Source of the DNA: Marilutibacter aestuarii
GTDB taxonomy: Bacteria; Pseudomonadota; Gammaproteobacteria; Xanthomonadales; Xanthomonadaceae
Assembly (NCBI RefSeq): GCF_006546775.1
Contig: NZ_VICE01000073.1
Location: forward strand, 1-47,289
Length of the DNA stretch: 47,289 bases
Direction: 5' to 3'
Positions 24,718 through 33,430 of the stretch are shown here, piece after piece (the stretch's first letter is position 1; each line of letters starts with the position of its first letter). The notes beneath the pieces are model-generated. The model did no database searches and was not told the DNA's origin. It was given only the letters and a program-made list of their open reading frames with translations. The position numbers and the translations under genes are program-made.

Positions 24718-25557
24718 TCAGGACAGGCGCTCGATCACGCTCAGCGACGGCTTGGCCAGGTTGAGGGTGTAGAAATGCAGCGCCGGCGCACCCCCCGCGA
24801 CCAGGCGCTGGCACAGGCCGGCGACCACGTCGGCACCGAACGCCCTGACGCTGGCGGCATCGTCGCCGTAGGCCTGCATGCGCTGCACGATCCAGCGTGG
24901 GATCTCCGCTCCGCACATCTCGGAAAAGCGCCGGATCTGGCTGAAGTTGGAGATCGGCATGACGCCCGGCACGATCGGAATGTCCACGCCATGGGCGCGC
25001 GCGTCGTCGACGAAGCGGAAGTAGGCGTCCGCGTTGTAGAAGTATTGCGTGATCGCGCCGTCCGCCCCGGCCTCGACCTTGCGCTTGAAGTGCGCGAGGT
25101 CGGCATGCGCGTCGCGCGCCTGCGGGTGGGTTTCCGGGTAGGCGGCGACCTCGACGTGGAAGTGGTCGCCATGCTCCTCGCGGATGAAGGCGACCAGGTC
25201 GGATGCGTAGCGGAAGTCGCCGGGGTGGCCCATGCCCGAAGGCAGGTCGCCCCGCAGCGCAACGATCCGGCGGCAACCCATCTGGCGGTATCGGCCGAGC
25301 AGTTCGGACAGTTCCGCGCGCGAGCCCCCGACGCAGGAGACGTGCGGCGCCGCGTCCAGTCCGTGCTTGCCGCTGAGGCGTGACACCGTCTCGGGCGTAT
25401 AGCTGAGCGTGGAGCCACCTGCGCCGAAGGTGCACGACACGTACTCCGGTGCGAGCCTCCTGAGCTTTTCCGTGGTGCGGTCGAGCTGCGCGCGCTGCTC
25501 GTCGTTCTTGGGCGGATAGAACTCGAAGCTGACGGGCGTGCGGTGGGATGTGCTCAT
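24718..25557 (-). CDS. metF: 5,10-methylenetetrahydrofolate reductase MetF
   Basis: 279 residues, FAD-dependent TIM barrel. Motifs: VSFEFYPPKND (catalytic Glu), YVSCTFGAGGST, RIVALRGDLPSG, AAYPETHPQA, ADGAITQYFYNADAY, PGVMPISNFSQI and ALHFYTLNL. It makes 5-methyl-THF for methionine synthesis and thus feeds the SAM cycle genes ahcY and metK nearby. The start MSTSHRTPVSFEF at 25557 gives the normal length. A TATC-N10-GATA palindrome lies 35-52 bases upstream. Confidence 0.97.
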   Translation of the reverse strand: MSTSHRTPVSFEFYPPKNDEQRAQLDRTTEKLRRLAPEYVSCTFGAGGSTLSYTPETVSRLSGKHGLDAAPHVSCVGGSRAELSELLGRYRQMGCRRIVALRGDLPSGMGHPGDFRYASDLVAFIREEHGDHFHVEVAAYPETHPQARDAHADLAHFKRKVEAGADGAITQYFYNADAYFRFVDDARAHGVDIPIVPGVMPISNFSQIRRFSEMCGAEIPRWIVQRMQAYGDDAASVRAFGADVVAGLCQRLVAGGAPALHFYTLNLAKPSLSVIERLS

Positions 25558-25591
25558 CGGGCAGGCGCTCGGGGGTTGGATGCAGCCAGTA

Positions 25592-25609
25592 TATCGCTTC
25601 ATCGCGATA
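25592..25609. promoter_or_regulatory. TATC-N10-GATA palindrome upstream of metF
   Basis: TATCGCTTCATCGCGATA: 6-bp perfect arms (TATCGC/GCGATA) around 6 bases, in the divergent metF/DUF3228 region. The metK leader holds an 18-bp element of the same outer design (33212-33229), suggesting a shared operator for a methionine/SAH-responsive repressor. Confidence 0.45.
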
Positions 25610-25678
25610 GAGGTAAATGTTATGCGCGGTTGCCGAAGGGCTACCCTGTGCGACAGCCCTTCCACCCGCGATTCGCCG

Positions 25679-26233
25679 ATGTCCATCCGCCTCACGCCCT
25701 TCGCCCGCACCCGGCTGTTCCCCCGCGAGCCACGTCCCAACACCATCCGCGACTGCAGTCCGGAGCAGTTCGAGCAGCATCTCAATGCAACGTCCCCGTT
25801 GCGCGTGCTCGAGGGTTATGCGCCCTTCTGCAAGCTGCACGTGCACCGCAACTGGACCACGACGCGCTGCCTGACGGTGCCGGTCACGGCGGCCAACCGG
25901 CACCTGCTGCGTTCGGGCTACGAGGCGCGCTCGCGCCAGGAGCTGCCGGTCCTCGTTCGCTGGTTCGAAGGCGTGGAGCCGCCGGTGGCCGACTACCTCG
26001 TGGTGATCCTTTACAGCGCCGCGCAGCTCGAGAAGGAAGGCAACCCGATCGACCGCGAGTGGGGCGTGGTGGGCTGCCTGTACACCGCTACGCCGGACGA
26101 GATCCCGATGGCGCCGATCACCATGATGCGCAACGCCCTGGGCGTGGAGGAAGGCGGCTCGGGCGTGCCGATCGACCGCGATGCCTACCGGCGCAGCGTC
26201 GCCTTCTGGGACGCCAACGCGAACTGGCGGTGA
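25679..26233 (+). CDS. DUF3228 family protein
   Basis: 184 residues starting MSIRLTPFARTRLFPR. Recognisable DUF3228 features are VLEGYAPFCKLHVHRNWT, TRCLTVPVTAANRHLLRS, GCLYTATPDEIPMAPITMMRNALGV and the end RSVAFW. No biochemical function is established. It is divergent from metF with 121 bases between starts, so both could respond to the same palindromic site. An upstream in-frame ATG at 25538 overlaps metF and is unlikely. Confidence 0.85.
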   Translation: MSIRLTPFARTRLFPREPRPNTIRDCSPEQFEQHLNATSPLRVLEGYAPFCKLHVHRNWTTTRCLTVPVTAANRHLLRSGYEARSRQELPVLVRWFEGVEPPVADYLVVILYSAAQLEKEGNPIDREWGVVGCLYTATPDEIPMAPITMMRNALGVEEGGSGVPIDRDAYRRSVAFWDANANWR

Positions 26234-26310
26234 GCGGGCGCGCGCGCCGCCATCGGGATCGGCGAGCACAATGAGCGCAACCCATCCCACGGCGCTACGC
26301 CACCACCCCT

Positions 26311-26526
26311 CGTCATCCCAGCGAACGCTGGGGTGCGGCGGACCGATTGCGCGGCGCTGCCGCGCGGTCCGGCCGAACACCCAGCGCGTTGCGCTGGACC
26401 GGGGGGTGAGGGGACGCAGGCTGCGAACCACCGGTTCGCGCGTCCACGAACGCCCGGGCACTGGCGTCCGGGCCGGGACAGCACGGGCCTGCCAAAAGCT
26501 GGATCCCGGCGTTCACTGGAATGACG
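26311..26526. repeat. MITE/REPIN-like element with 22-bp terminal inverted repeats
   Basis: Left end 26311-26332 (CGTCATCCCAGCGAACG...) and right end 26505-26526 (...GTTCACTGGAATGACG) are inverted copies matching at 19 of 22 positions. The interior carries further hairpins (around GCGCGGCGCTGCCGCGC and CCAGCGCGTTGCGCTGG). It does not encode a protein I can defend and resembles the palindromic intergenic repeats common in Xanthomonadaceae. Confidence 0.65.
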
Positions 26527-26575
26527 GTTTGTGGGGCCGCCGAACGGGTTTTGCCGCACCGTCGCCGCAGGGTCG

Positions 26576-26669
26576 CCGTAGGGTGGGTAGAGCCGAAGGC
26601 GAAACCCACCGCCGCGCAGCCGTACGCATGTCGAACGATGGGTTTTGCGTCGCGCTACCCATCCTACGG
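26576..26669. repeat. Short palindromic element with CCGTAGGGTGGGTAG ends
   Basis: 15-bp ends CCGTAGGGTGGGTAG (26576-26590) and CTACCCATCCTACGG (26655-26669) are inverted with one mismatch; inside, CGAAACCCACC and GATGGGTTTTGCG extend the fold. About 94 bp, non-coding. The GTAGGGTGGG...AACCCACC type is a widespread bacterial palindromic repeat. Together with the element before it, it fills most of the 529-base gap between DUF3228 and ahcY. Confidence 0.6.
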
Positions 26670-26709
26670 TGCTATGCGATCGCCGGGATGCGCGGCTCCC
26701 CGGAACGGA

Positions 26710-26733
26710 AACGGGCGCCGCGAGGCGCCCGTT
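26710..26733 (-). terminator. ahcY terminator hairpin
   Basis: Perfect 10-bp arms AACGGGCGCC/GGCGCCCGTT with a four-base loop, 30 bases after the ahcY stop. On the minus strand it ends CCCGTTTCCGTT, a short T-rich run. Confidence 0.7.
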
Positions 26734-26762
26734 CCGAGATGCCACTGGCGACGCGCGCCGGC

Positions 26763-28211
26763 TCAGTAGCGGTAGTGCTCGGGCTTGTACGGGCCGTCGA
26801 CGGCGACGCCGATGTAGTCGGCCTGTTCCTGGCTGAGCGTGGTCAGCTTCACGCCGATCTTCTCCAGGTGCAGGCGGGCCACTTCCTCGTCGAGCTTCTT
26901 CGGCAGCAGGTACACCTTGTTCGCGTATGCGTCCTTGTTCGCCCACAGGTCGATCTGGGCGAGGGTCTGGTTGGCGAACGAGTTGCTCATCACGAAGCTC
27001 GGGTGCCCGGTCGCGCAGCCCAGGTTGACCAGGCGGCCCTCGGCCAGCAGGAAGATCGAGCGACCGTCCTTGAAGGTGAACTTGTCCACCTGCGGCTTGA
27101 TGTTCGTGCGCTCCACGCCGGGCAGGGCGTACAGGGCATCGACCTGGATCTCGTTGTCGAAGTGGCCGATGTTGCAGACGATCGCCTGGTCCTTCATCGC
27201 CTGCATGTGCGCGACGGTGATGATGTCCTTGTTGCCGGTGGTGGTGACATAGATGTCGCCGCGGCCGAGGGTGTTCTCGATCGTGTTGACCTCGAAGCCC
27301 TCCATCGCCGCCTGCAGCGCGCAGATCGGGTCGATCTCGGTGACGACGACGCGGGCGCCGTAGGCGCGCAGCGAATGGGCCGAGCCCTTGCCGACGTCGC
27401 CATAGCCGCAGACCACCGCGACCTTGCCGGCCAGCATCACGTCCATCGCGCGCTTGAGGCCGTCGGCCAGCGACTCGCGGCAACCGTAGAGGTTGTCGAA
27501 CTTGGACTTGGTGACCGAGTCGTTGACGTTGATCGCCGGGACCAGCAGCTTGCCGTCCTGCGCCAGCTGGTACAGGCGGTGGACGCCGGTGGTGGTCTCC
27601 TCGGACACGCCCTTCCAGCTTTCCACGACCGTGGTCCAGAAGCCCGGGCGCTCGGCCTTGACGCGCTTGAGCAGGTTCTTGATGACCTGCTCCTCGTGGC
27701 TGCCCGAGGCGCTGTCGACCCAGCTGGCGTCGCCCTTCTCCAGTTCGTAGCCCTTGTGGATCAGCAGCGTGACATCGCCGCCGTCGTCGACGACGAGCTG
27801 CGGGCCGAGGTAGCCGCCCTTGCCGTCGGGGAAGCTGAGCGCCTCGAGGGTGCAGTCCCAGTACTCTTCCAGCGTCTCGCCCTTCCAGGCGAAGACCGGG
27901 GTGCCGGTGGCGGCGATCGCGGCCGCGGCGTGGTCCTGGGTGCTGAAGATGTTGCACGAGGCCCAGCGCACGTCAGCGCCGATGTCCTTGAGCGTCTCGA
28001 TCAGGACGGCGGTCTGGATGGTCATGTGCAGCGAGCCGGTCACGCGCACGCCCTTGAGCGGTGCCTCGGCTGCGTGCTTGCGGCGGATGGACATCAGGCC
28101 CGGCATCTCGTGCTCGGCGATGTCGATTTCCTTGCGGCCCCAGTCGGCCAGCGAAATGTCGGCGACCTTGTAATCGCCATCCTGGGAGAAGGTCTTCTTT
28201 ACAGCGTTCAT
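26763..28211 (-). CDS. ahcY: Adenosylhomocysteinase (SAH hydrolase)
   Basis: 482 residues. It splits S-adenosylhomocysteine into adenosine and homocysteine, removing the product inhibitor of methyltransferases. Motifs: [21 protein letters not shown] at the start, [48 protein letters not shown] (NAD/substrate), the NAD site [32 protein letters not shown] and the C-terminal YKPEHYRY. The start at 28211 has GGAG seven bases upstream. The leader carries a SAH riboswitch, so high SAH should raise its expression. Confidence 0.98.
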   Translation of the reverse strand: MNAVKKTFSQDGDYKVADISLADWGRKEIDIAEHEMPGLMSIRRKHAAEAPLKGVRVTGSLHMTIQTAVLIETLKDIGADVRWASCNIFSTQDHAAAAIAATGTPVFAWKGETLEEYWDCTLEALSFPDGKGGYLGPQLVVDDGGDVTLLIHKGYELEKGDASWVDSASGSHEEQVIKNLLKRVKAERPGFWTTVVESWKGVSEETTTGVHRLYQLAQDGKLLVPAINVNDSVTKSKFDNLYGCRESLADGLKRAMDVMLAGKVAVVCGYGDVGKGSAHSLRAYGARVVVTEIDPICALQAAMEGFEVNTIENTLGRGDIYVTTTGNKDIITVAHMQAMKDQAIVCNIGHFDNEIQVDALYALPGVERTNIKPQVDKFTFKDGRSIFLLAEGRLVNLGCATGHPSFVMSNSFANQTLAQIDLWANKDAYANKVYLLPKKLDEEVARLHLEKIGVKLTTLSQEQADYIGVAVDGPYKPEHYRY

Positions 28212-28275
28212 GTGGACTCCGGTTCTGTGCGCCCCGGCGGCCGTGGGCCGTCGCGGAGGCGGGGGTTCGCAGACC

Positions 28276-28367
28276 GGGCGCCGTTGGTGCGTGTGAAACC
28301 CTGCCGAGCCTGGCCGCCAGCGACGATCGTCCATAGGGACGGTCGCGGCGGTCGCAGCGCCCCTCGG
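28276..28367 (-). promoter_or_regulatory. S-adenosylhomocysteine (SAH) riboswitch
   Basis: On the minus strand the leader begins CCGAGGGGCGCTGCGACC and continues to GGCCAGGCTCGGCAGGG and AACGGCGCCC. These are the conserved blocks of the SAH aptamer: CCGAG pairs CTCGG (P1) and GGGCGC pairs GCGCCC in the pseudoknot. Position directly upstream of ahcY is the canonical one; the class is an ON switch for SAH. Confidence 0.93.
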
Positions 28368-28381
28368 CGGGGCAGGTGCGC

Positions 28382-28387
28382 ATTCTA
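28382..28387 (-). promoter_or_regulatory. -10 box of the ahcY promoter
   Basis: TAGAAT on the minus strand, ending 14 bases upstream of the SAH aptamer, so the transcript would start at about 28375 with the riboswitch at its 5' end. No good -35 box is visible at 17 bases. Confidence 0.5.
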
Positions 28388-28428
28388 CCGCGAGCGGCGC
28401 CCGCTGGCGCCCCCGTGGCGCGTCCCGT

Positions 28429-29175
28429 TCAGCCGTCGCAGTCGTCCAGCCACGGCGCCGGCTGGAGCGCGTTGAGGGCAATGCGCAGCGCATCGTTCCA
28501 CTGGCGCTGGAGTGTCATCAGGTAGGGGTCGGTTTCCTCCAGGCGGCGCTGGATGGTCGCGCCGAGGCTGTCGCGGCGGTACACCAGCAGGTCCAGCGGT
28601 GGCCCCACCGACAGGTTGGCGCGCATGGTCGAGTCCATCGACACCAGCGCGCACTTGCTGGCCTCGTGCAGGGAAGTGCCCGGTACGATCACGCGGTCGA
28701 TGATCGGCTTGCCGAAGCGTGTCTCGCCGGTCTGGAAGTACGGCGTCTCGGGCGTGCTTTCGATGAAATTGCCTTCCGAGTACACCAGGAACAGGCGCGG
28801 CGCCTCGCCGGCGATCTGGCCGCCGACGATGAAGCTGCCGGTGGGGTCGATGTCGCGGGCGCGCAGGTAGGCTTCGTCGCGGGCGCGCACTTCGCGCATG
28901 CAGTCGCCGACGAGCTGCGCGACGTCGACCATCGAGCGCGCGTTGTGCAGGCCGGGTCGATCGGGCTCGTGGCGGGCGCGCTGGTCGAGCAGGTTGAGCA
29001 CGTTCTGGGTCAGCGACAGGTTCCCGGCCGACAGCGTCACCAGCAAGCGTTCGCCATCGGCGCCGAAGGTGCGCATCTTCCCGGCGCTGCGCAGGTCGTC
29101 GACCCCGGCATTGGTCCGCGCGTCGGACAGGAACACCAGGCCGGCGTCGAGGTTCATTCCGATGCAGTAGGTCAT
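28429..29175 (-). CDS. Anbu-type proteasome-like peptidase (COG3484)
   Basis: 248 residues. Starts [26 protein letters not shown]; removal of Met exposes Thr2, the expected N-terminal nucleophile of Ntn hydrolases, with the supporting lysine in [10 protein letters not shown]. The remainder ([59 protein letters not shown]) follows the proteasome beta-subunit pattern of Anbu. Anbu forms helical or ring-like oligomers; its physiological substrate is not settled. It follows the ATP-grasp and alpha-E genes, its usual neighbours, after a 73-base gap containing a possible promoter. Confidence 0.92.
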   Translation of the reverse strand: MTYCIGMNLDAGLVFLSDARTNAGVDDLRSAGKMRTFGADGERLLVTLSAGNLSLTQNVLNLLDQRARHEPDRPGLHNARSMVDVAQLVGDCMREVRARDEAYLRARDIDPTGSFIVGGQIAGEAPRLFLVYSEGNFIESTPETPYFQTGETRFGKPIIDRVIVPGTSLHEASKCALVSMDSTMRANLSVGPPLDLLVYRRDSLGATIQRRLEETDPYLMTLQRQWNDALRIALNALQPAPWLDDCDG

Positions 29176-29213
29176 GGGCGGCGGGCCTCGTGGCGGCAGG
29201 TCGCGGGATGGCC

Positions 29214-29241
29214 ATTGTGCCGGGAGGGCCGGAGGGGGCAA
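29214..29241 (-). promoter_or_regulatory. Possible internal promoter for the Anbu gene
   Basis: TTGCCC (29241-29236) and CACAAT (29219-29214) on the minus strand, spacer 16, about 40 bases upstream of the Anbu start. It may allow expression independent of the upstream pair. Confidence 0.35.
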
Positions 29242-29248
29242 GCGCGCG

Positions 29249-30268
29249 TCACTGGCGCACCGCCGATTGGGCCTGCGACGCGTTCCGCGACCTGTCAGCC
29301 ACCGGCGCGCCCTCGTCATCGGCGGACATGAACTCGCGGTGGATCTCGTCGCCAAGGCGGGCAAGCCGTTCCATCGCGTCGTGCAGCCATGCCTCCAGCC
29401 CGCTGTCGACGATCTCGTCGAGCCGCGCGTACTGCACCTGCGCGGCAAGCGAGCCTGCCTGGCGCACGACTTCCAGGCCATCGTGCGCCGCCAGCGCCTG
29501 CAGGACCTCGTGAAGGCGCGCGACGCAGGTGCGCAACGAGCGCGGATTGCCGCCGTTGAGCAGCATCAGCTCGGTGACCGTGACCGGGTTGACCGAGTCC
29601 CGGTAGAGGCGGCGATACGTCTCGAAGGCGGACAGCGATTGCAGCAGGGCGCTCCACTGGAAGTACTCCACCGCGTCGCGGACCTCGCGGTTCTCGGCCA
29701 GGTCGGCATCGCTGCCGACCACGTCGAGCATCCGTATCGCCCAGTCGGCGCGCTCGATGAAGGTGCCCAGGCGCAGGAAGTGGTAGCCCTCGTCACGGCC
29801 GAGGGTGCCGATCATCACCCCGCGGAACGAAGCCGAACAGTTCTTGATCCATTCGAGCACGCCGCTGATGCCCTCGTTCCGGATCCGCGTGGCATCGATC
29901 CCGCGCATCTCCAGCCAGGTCGCGTTGAGGTCTTCGTACATCTCGGCGGTGATCGCCACGCGCTGGGCCCGCGCGTTCTCGCGTGCGGCATGGAAGGCGT
30001 GGTGCACCGAAGACGGGTTGTCCGGCGAGAGGAGCAGGAAATCGACCACCGTGTCGCCGTCGACGCGGTCGTGGCAGGCGTCGAAGCGCTCGACCACGCC
30101 CAGCGCTTCCAGCGCGCGGCGCCAGGGCGCGGCATGCGCCTTGCCGCGGTCGAGGCGCTCGGGCAGCATCGCGATCCGCTGGGTCACGTCGAGCAGGCGG
30201 GCGGTGTTCTCGGCGCGCTCCATGTGGCGCGCCACCCAGTACAGGTCGTTGGCGGTCCGGCACAGCAT
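29249..30268 (-). CDS. Alpha-E domain protein (DUF403)
   Basis: 339 residues, almost all helical, with the family start MLCRTANDLYWVARHMERAENTARLLDVTQR and the conserved NARAQRVAITAEMYEDLNATWLEMR, FRGVMIGTLGRDEGYHFLRLGTFIERADWAIRML and LNGGNPRSLRTC. Alpha-E proteins are encoded beside circularly permuted ATP-grasp enzymes in predicted peptide-ligation clusters; their precise role is not known. The ATG overlaps the ATP-grasp stop by one base (TGATG), which fixes the start and implies coupled translation. Confidence 0.93.
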   Translation of the reverse strand: MLCRTANDLYWVARHMERAENTARLLDVTQRIAMLPERLDRGKAHAAPWRRALEALGVVERFDACHDRVDGDTVVDFLLLSPDNPSSVHHAFHAARENARAQRVAITAEMYEDLNATWLEMRGIDATRIRNEGISGVLEWIKNCSASFRGVMIGTLGRDEGYHFLRLGTFIERADWAIRMLDVVGSDADLAENREVRDAVEYFQWSALLQSLSAFETYRRLYRDSVNPVTVTELMLLNGGNPRSLRTCVARLHEVLQALAAHDGLEVVRQAGSLAAQVQYARLDEIVDSGLEAWLHDAMERLARLGDEIHREFMSADDEGAPVADRSRNASQAQSAVRQ

Positions 30269-31713
30269 CAGCGGGCTCCTCCTGGCAGCGGCGCGTCGGT
30301 GTCGAGCACCCAGGTGTCCTTGGTGCCACCGCCCTGGGAGGAGTTCACCACCAGCGAGCCCTCGCGCAGGGCCACCCGGGTCAGTCCGCCCGGCATGACG
30401 TGGATCTTCTCGCCCGAGAGGATGTACGGGCGCAGGTCGATGTGTCGCGGCGCCAGTCCACTTTCCACGAAAGTAGGGCACGTGGACAGCGACAGCGTGG
30501 GCTGGCCGATGTAATTGTCCGGATCGTCGAGGATGCGCTGGCGGAAGGCCTCGATTTCCGCGCGGGTGGCGGCCGGGCCGACCAGCATGCCGTAACCGCC
30601 GGCGCCGTGGACTTCCTTGACCACCAGGTCGGCGAGGTTGTCGAGCACGTACTGGCGCTCGTCGGGGTGGCGAAGCTGGTAGGTCGGCACGTTGTGCAGG
30701 ATCGGCTCCTCGCTGAGGTAGAAGCGGATCATGTCCGGGACGAAGGGGTAGATTGACTTGTCGTCGCCCACCCCGGTGCCGGGTGCGTTGGCCAGCGTGA
30801 CATGACCCGCGCGGTAGGCATTGAACAGGCCCGGCACGCCGAGCATCGACTCCTGCCGGAACACGGTCGGGTCGAGATAGTCGTCGTTGATGCGGCGGTA
30901 GATCACGTGCACGCGCTGGGGGCCGCGGGTGGTGCGCATGTAGACCATGTCGTCGCGCACGAACAGGTCGGCCCCTTCCACCAGTTCCACGCCCATCTGC
31001 TGGGCGAGGAAGGCGTGCTCGAAGTACGCGGAATTGGCCGCGCCCGGCGTCAGGACGGCGACGATGGGGCTGTCCACCGCGGGTGGCGCCGCCTGGCGCA
31101 GGATCTCGAGCAGGGCATCGGGATAGCGCTCCACTGGCGCGATCTGCTGGCGGGCGAAGAGTTCGGGGATCAGGCGCGCCATCATCCGCCGGTTCTCCAG
31201 CATGTAGGAGACGCCCGAGGGCACGCGCAGGTTGTCCTCGAGCACGTAGTACTCTCCATCGCCGGCGCGCACCAGGTCGATCCCCGAGACGTGCGAATAG
31301 ATCCCACCGGGCACCGCCAGGCCCTGCATCTCGTTCCGGTACTCGCTGTTGCCCAGCACCATGTGCGCCGGCACGCGCCCTTCCTTGAGGATCCTCTGGG
31401 CGCCGTAGACGTCGCCCAGGAACAGGTTGAGCGCGTGCACGCGCTGGCGCAGGCCGGCTTCGAGCATGCGCCATTCCGACGCGGGCAGGATGCGCGGCAC
31501 GATGTCGAACGGAATCAGGCGTTCGTTGCCGGACTCTTCGCCGTAGACCGAGAACGTGATGCCGACGCGGGTGAAGGAGATCTCCGCCTCGCGACGCTTG
31601 CCGGCGATGAGGGCGTCGGGGGTGTCGCGCACCCAATCGTCGAAGGCGCGGTAATGCGGCCGGACCTGTCCGGACGCATCGTGCATTTCGTCGAACCTGT
31701 CGGGCATGGGCAT
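30268..31713 (-). CDS. Circularly permuted ATP-grasp protein (DUF404/DUF407)
   Basis: 481 residues. Family landmarks: HYRAFDDWV near the start, GITFSVYGEESGNERLIPFDIVPRI, ALNLFLGDVYGAQRILKEG, GIDLVRAGDGEYYVLEDNLRVPSGVSYMLENR, VIYRRINDDYLDP, DDKSIYPFVPDMIRFYL and GGLTRVALREGSLVVNSSQGGGTKDTW. Predicted carboxylate-amine ligase, possibly making a peptide or peptide tag that the Anbu peptidase later processes. Start at 31713; a second ATG two codons in (31707) is equally possible. First gene of the Anbu cluster. Confidence 0.93.
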   Translation of the reverse strand: MPMPDRFDEMHDASGQVRPHYRAFDDWVRDTPDALIAGKRREAEISFTRVGITFSVYGEESGNERLIPFDIVPRILPASEWRMLEAGLRQRVHALNLFLGDVYGAQRILKEGRVPAHMVLGNSEYRNEMQGLAVPGGIYSHVSGIDLVRAGDGEYYVLEDNLRVPSGVSYMLENRRMMARLIPELFARQQIAPVERYPDALLEILRQAAPPAVDSPIVAVLTPGAANSAYFEHAFLAQQMGVELVEGADLFVRDDMVYMRTTRGPQRVHVIYRRINDDYLDPTVFRQESMLGVPGLFNAYRAGHVTLANAPGTGVGDDKSIYPFVPDMIRFYLSEEPILHNVPTYQLRHPDERQYVLDNLADLVVKEVHGAGGYGMLVGPAATRAEIEAFRQRILDDPDNYIGQPTLSLSTCPTFVESGLAPRHIDLRPYILSGEKIHVMPGGLTRVALREGSLVVNSSQGGGTKDTWVLDTDAPLPGGAR

Positions 31714-31906
31714 GCTCCATCGCGAAGGAAGGGAGTGCCATACCTCCGGGCGTGCCCATGGGGCGGTGCCGGCGCGGTCGAGCGTCGCGCTGCGGCGGGA
31801 GGATGAAGGGCGCAAGGATTCTCGTGCAAATGCGCGACCCACGGGGCCGTGCCAACGACGCGCCCTACGGCAGGGCCATCAAACACCACCGGGCGGCAAG
31901 GGAACA

Positions 31907-31932
31907 TGAAAACGGGCCGCAAGCGGCCCGTT
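31907..31932 (-). terminator. metK rho-independent terminator
   Basis: Stem AACGGGCCG/CGGCCCGTT with a CAAG loop (31911-31932), followed on the minus strand by TTTTCATG, 35 bases after the metK stop. The sequence style matches the ahcY terminator. Confidence 0.8.
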
Positions 31933-31967
31933 CCAGGAAGCGACGCCCGCGCGGGGCACTGTCGCGC

Positions 31968-33203
31968 TTACTTGAGTTTCGCGGCCTTGCGCAGTTCCTC
32001 GGCCTTGTCGGTCTTTTCCCAGGAAAAGGCCGTGGCGACCTGCGTGTTGCCGGCGCCATCGACGTAACTGACGTCCTTGGGCTTGCGGCCGAAGTGGCCG
32101 TAGGCTGCAGTGTCCTGGTAGATCGGATGGATCAGGTCGAGCATCTTGACGATGCCGTAGGGGCGCAGGTCGAAGTGCTTGCGGATCAGCTTCTCGATCT
32201 TGTCGTCGCTGATGCGGCCGGTGCCGAAGGTGGTGACCGAGATCGAGGTCGGCTCGGCGACGCCGATGGCGTAGCTCACCTGCACCTCGCACTTGTCGGC
32301 CAGGCCGGCGGCGACCACGTTCTTGGCGACGTAGCGGGCGGCGTAGGCCGCCGAACGGTCGACCTTGGACGGATCCTTGCCCGAGAACGCACCGCCGCCG
32401 TGGCGGGCCATGCCGCCGTAGGTGTCGACGATGATCTTGCGGCCGGTCAGGCCGCAGTCGCCCACGGGCCCGCCGATCACGAAGATGCCGGTCGGGTTGA
32501 TGTGCACCTTGTTCTTCGGCAGTGCGTCGAGCCACTTCTTCGGTAGCACCGGCTTGAGGATGTGTTCGCGCACGGCCTCGACCAGGTCCTTCTGCTTGAT
32601 GCCCGGGTCGTGCTGGGTCGACAGCACGACGGCATCGAGCCCGACGATCTGGTTGGCATTGTCGTAGCGCAGGGTGACCTGGCTCTTGGCGTCCGGGCGC
32701 AACCACGGCAGCGGCGAGTTGCGCTTCTTGCGCACCTTGGCCTGCTGCTCGACGAGGCGATGGCTGTAGTAGATCGGCGCCGGCATGAACTCCGGCGCCT
32801 CGTTGCAGGCGTAACCGAACATCAGGCCCTGGTCGCCGGCACCCTGTTCTTCGGGCTTCTTCTGCTTCTTCGCGCTGCCGTCGACGCCCGCGGCGATGTC
32901 CGGCGACTGCTTGCCGAGCATGTTGATGATCGCGCAGGTGTGGCCGTCGAAGCCCACGCCGGAGTTGTCGTAACCGATCTGGTTGATGACGTTGCGGGTC
33001 AGCTCCTCGATGTCCACCCACGCGGTCGTGGTGACTTCGCCGGCGACGATCGCCGCGCCGGTCTTCACCAGCGTCTCGCAGGCCACGCGGGCACGCTTGT
33101 CCTGCGCGAGGATCGCGTCGAGGACGGCGTCGGAAATCTGGTCGGCGATCTTGTCCGGATGGCCCTCGGACACGGATTCGGAGGTGAACAGGTAGCTGGA
33201 CAT
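31968..33203 (-). CDS. metK: S-adenosylmethionine synthase MetK
   Basis: 411 residues, longer than the usual 380-400. It makes SAM from methionine and ATP. Motifs: [28 protein letters not shown] (ATP/Mg), [34 protein letters not shown] (signature 1), [23 protein letters not shown] (signature 2). The extra length includes a lysine-rich insert, [11 protein letters not shown], just before the GAGDQG signature, where many homologues have only a few residues. Start at 33203 is preferred over an ATG six codons earlier. An 18-bp palindrome overlaps its ribosome-binding region. Confidence 0.97.
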   Translation of the reverse strand: MSSYLFTSESVSEGHPDKIADQISDAVLDAILAQDKRARVACETLVKTGAAIVAGEVTTTAWVDIEELTRNVINQIGYDNSGVGFDGHTCAIINMLGKQSPDIAAGVDGSAKKQKKPEEQGAGDQGLMFGYACNEAPEFMPAPIYYSHRLVEQQAKVRKKRNSPLPWLRPDAKSQVTLRYDNANQIVGLDAVVLSTQHDPGIKQKDLVEAVREHILKPVLPKKWLDALPKNKVHINPTGIFVIGGPVGDCGLTGRKIIVDTYGGMARHGGGAFSGKDPSKVDRSAAYAARYVAKNVVAAGLADKCEVQVSYAIGVAEPTSISVTTFGTGRISDDKIEKLIRKHFDLRPYGIVKMLDLIHPIYQDTAAYGHFGRKPKDVSYVDGAGNTQVATAFSWEKTDKAEELRKAAKLK

Positions 33204-33211
33204 CGAGGCTA

Positions 33212-33229
33212 TATCCTTCAATTCGGATA
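33212..33229. promoter_or_regulatory. TATC-N10-GATA palindrome in the metK leader
   Basis: On the minus strand TATCCGAATTGAAGGATA, 9-26 bases before the metK ATG and containing its AAGGA Shine-Dalgarno. Outer halves match the metF element. It may be an operator, or a hairpin that masks the ribosome site. Confidence 0.45.
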
Positions 33230-33430
33230 AAGGGATGGCGAAATGATACAGGTTGCCGCCCGGACGTGCATTGTGCCTCTTCCGACCGTTTCCTGCGGGT
33301 TAAGCGATGCGCCGGGGGTGCAGCCTGCCCGGACCCATGTCACGGAGCTGTCGTCGCGGCGACACACGTGCGTCGCGCGGCGCGCCCAAGCTGCCGCCGA
33401 CGACCGCAGGGTCGCCCGTGGTGCGAACGG

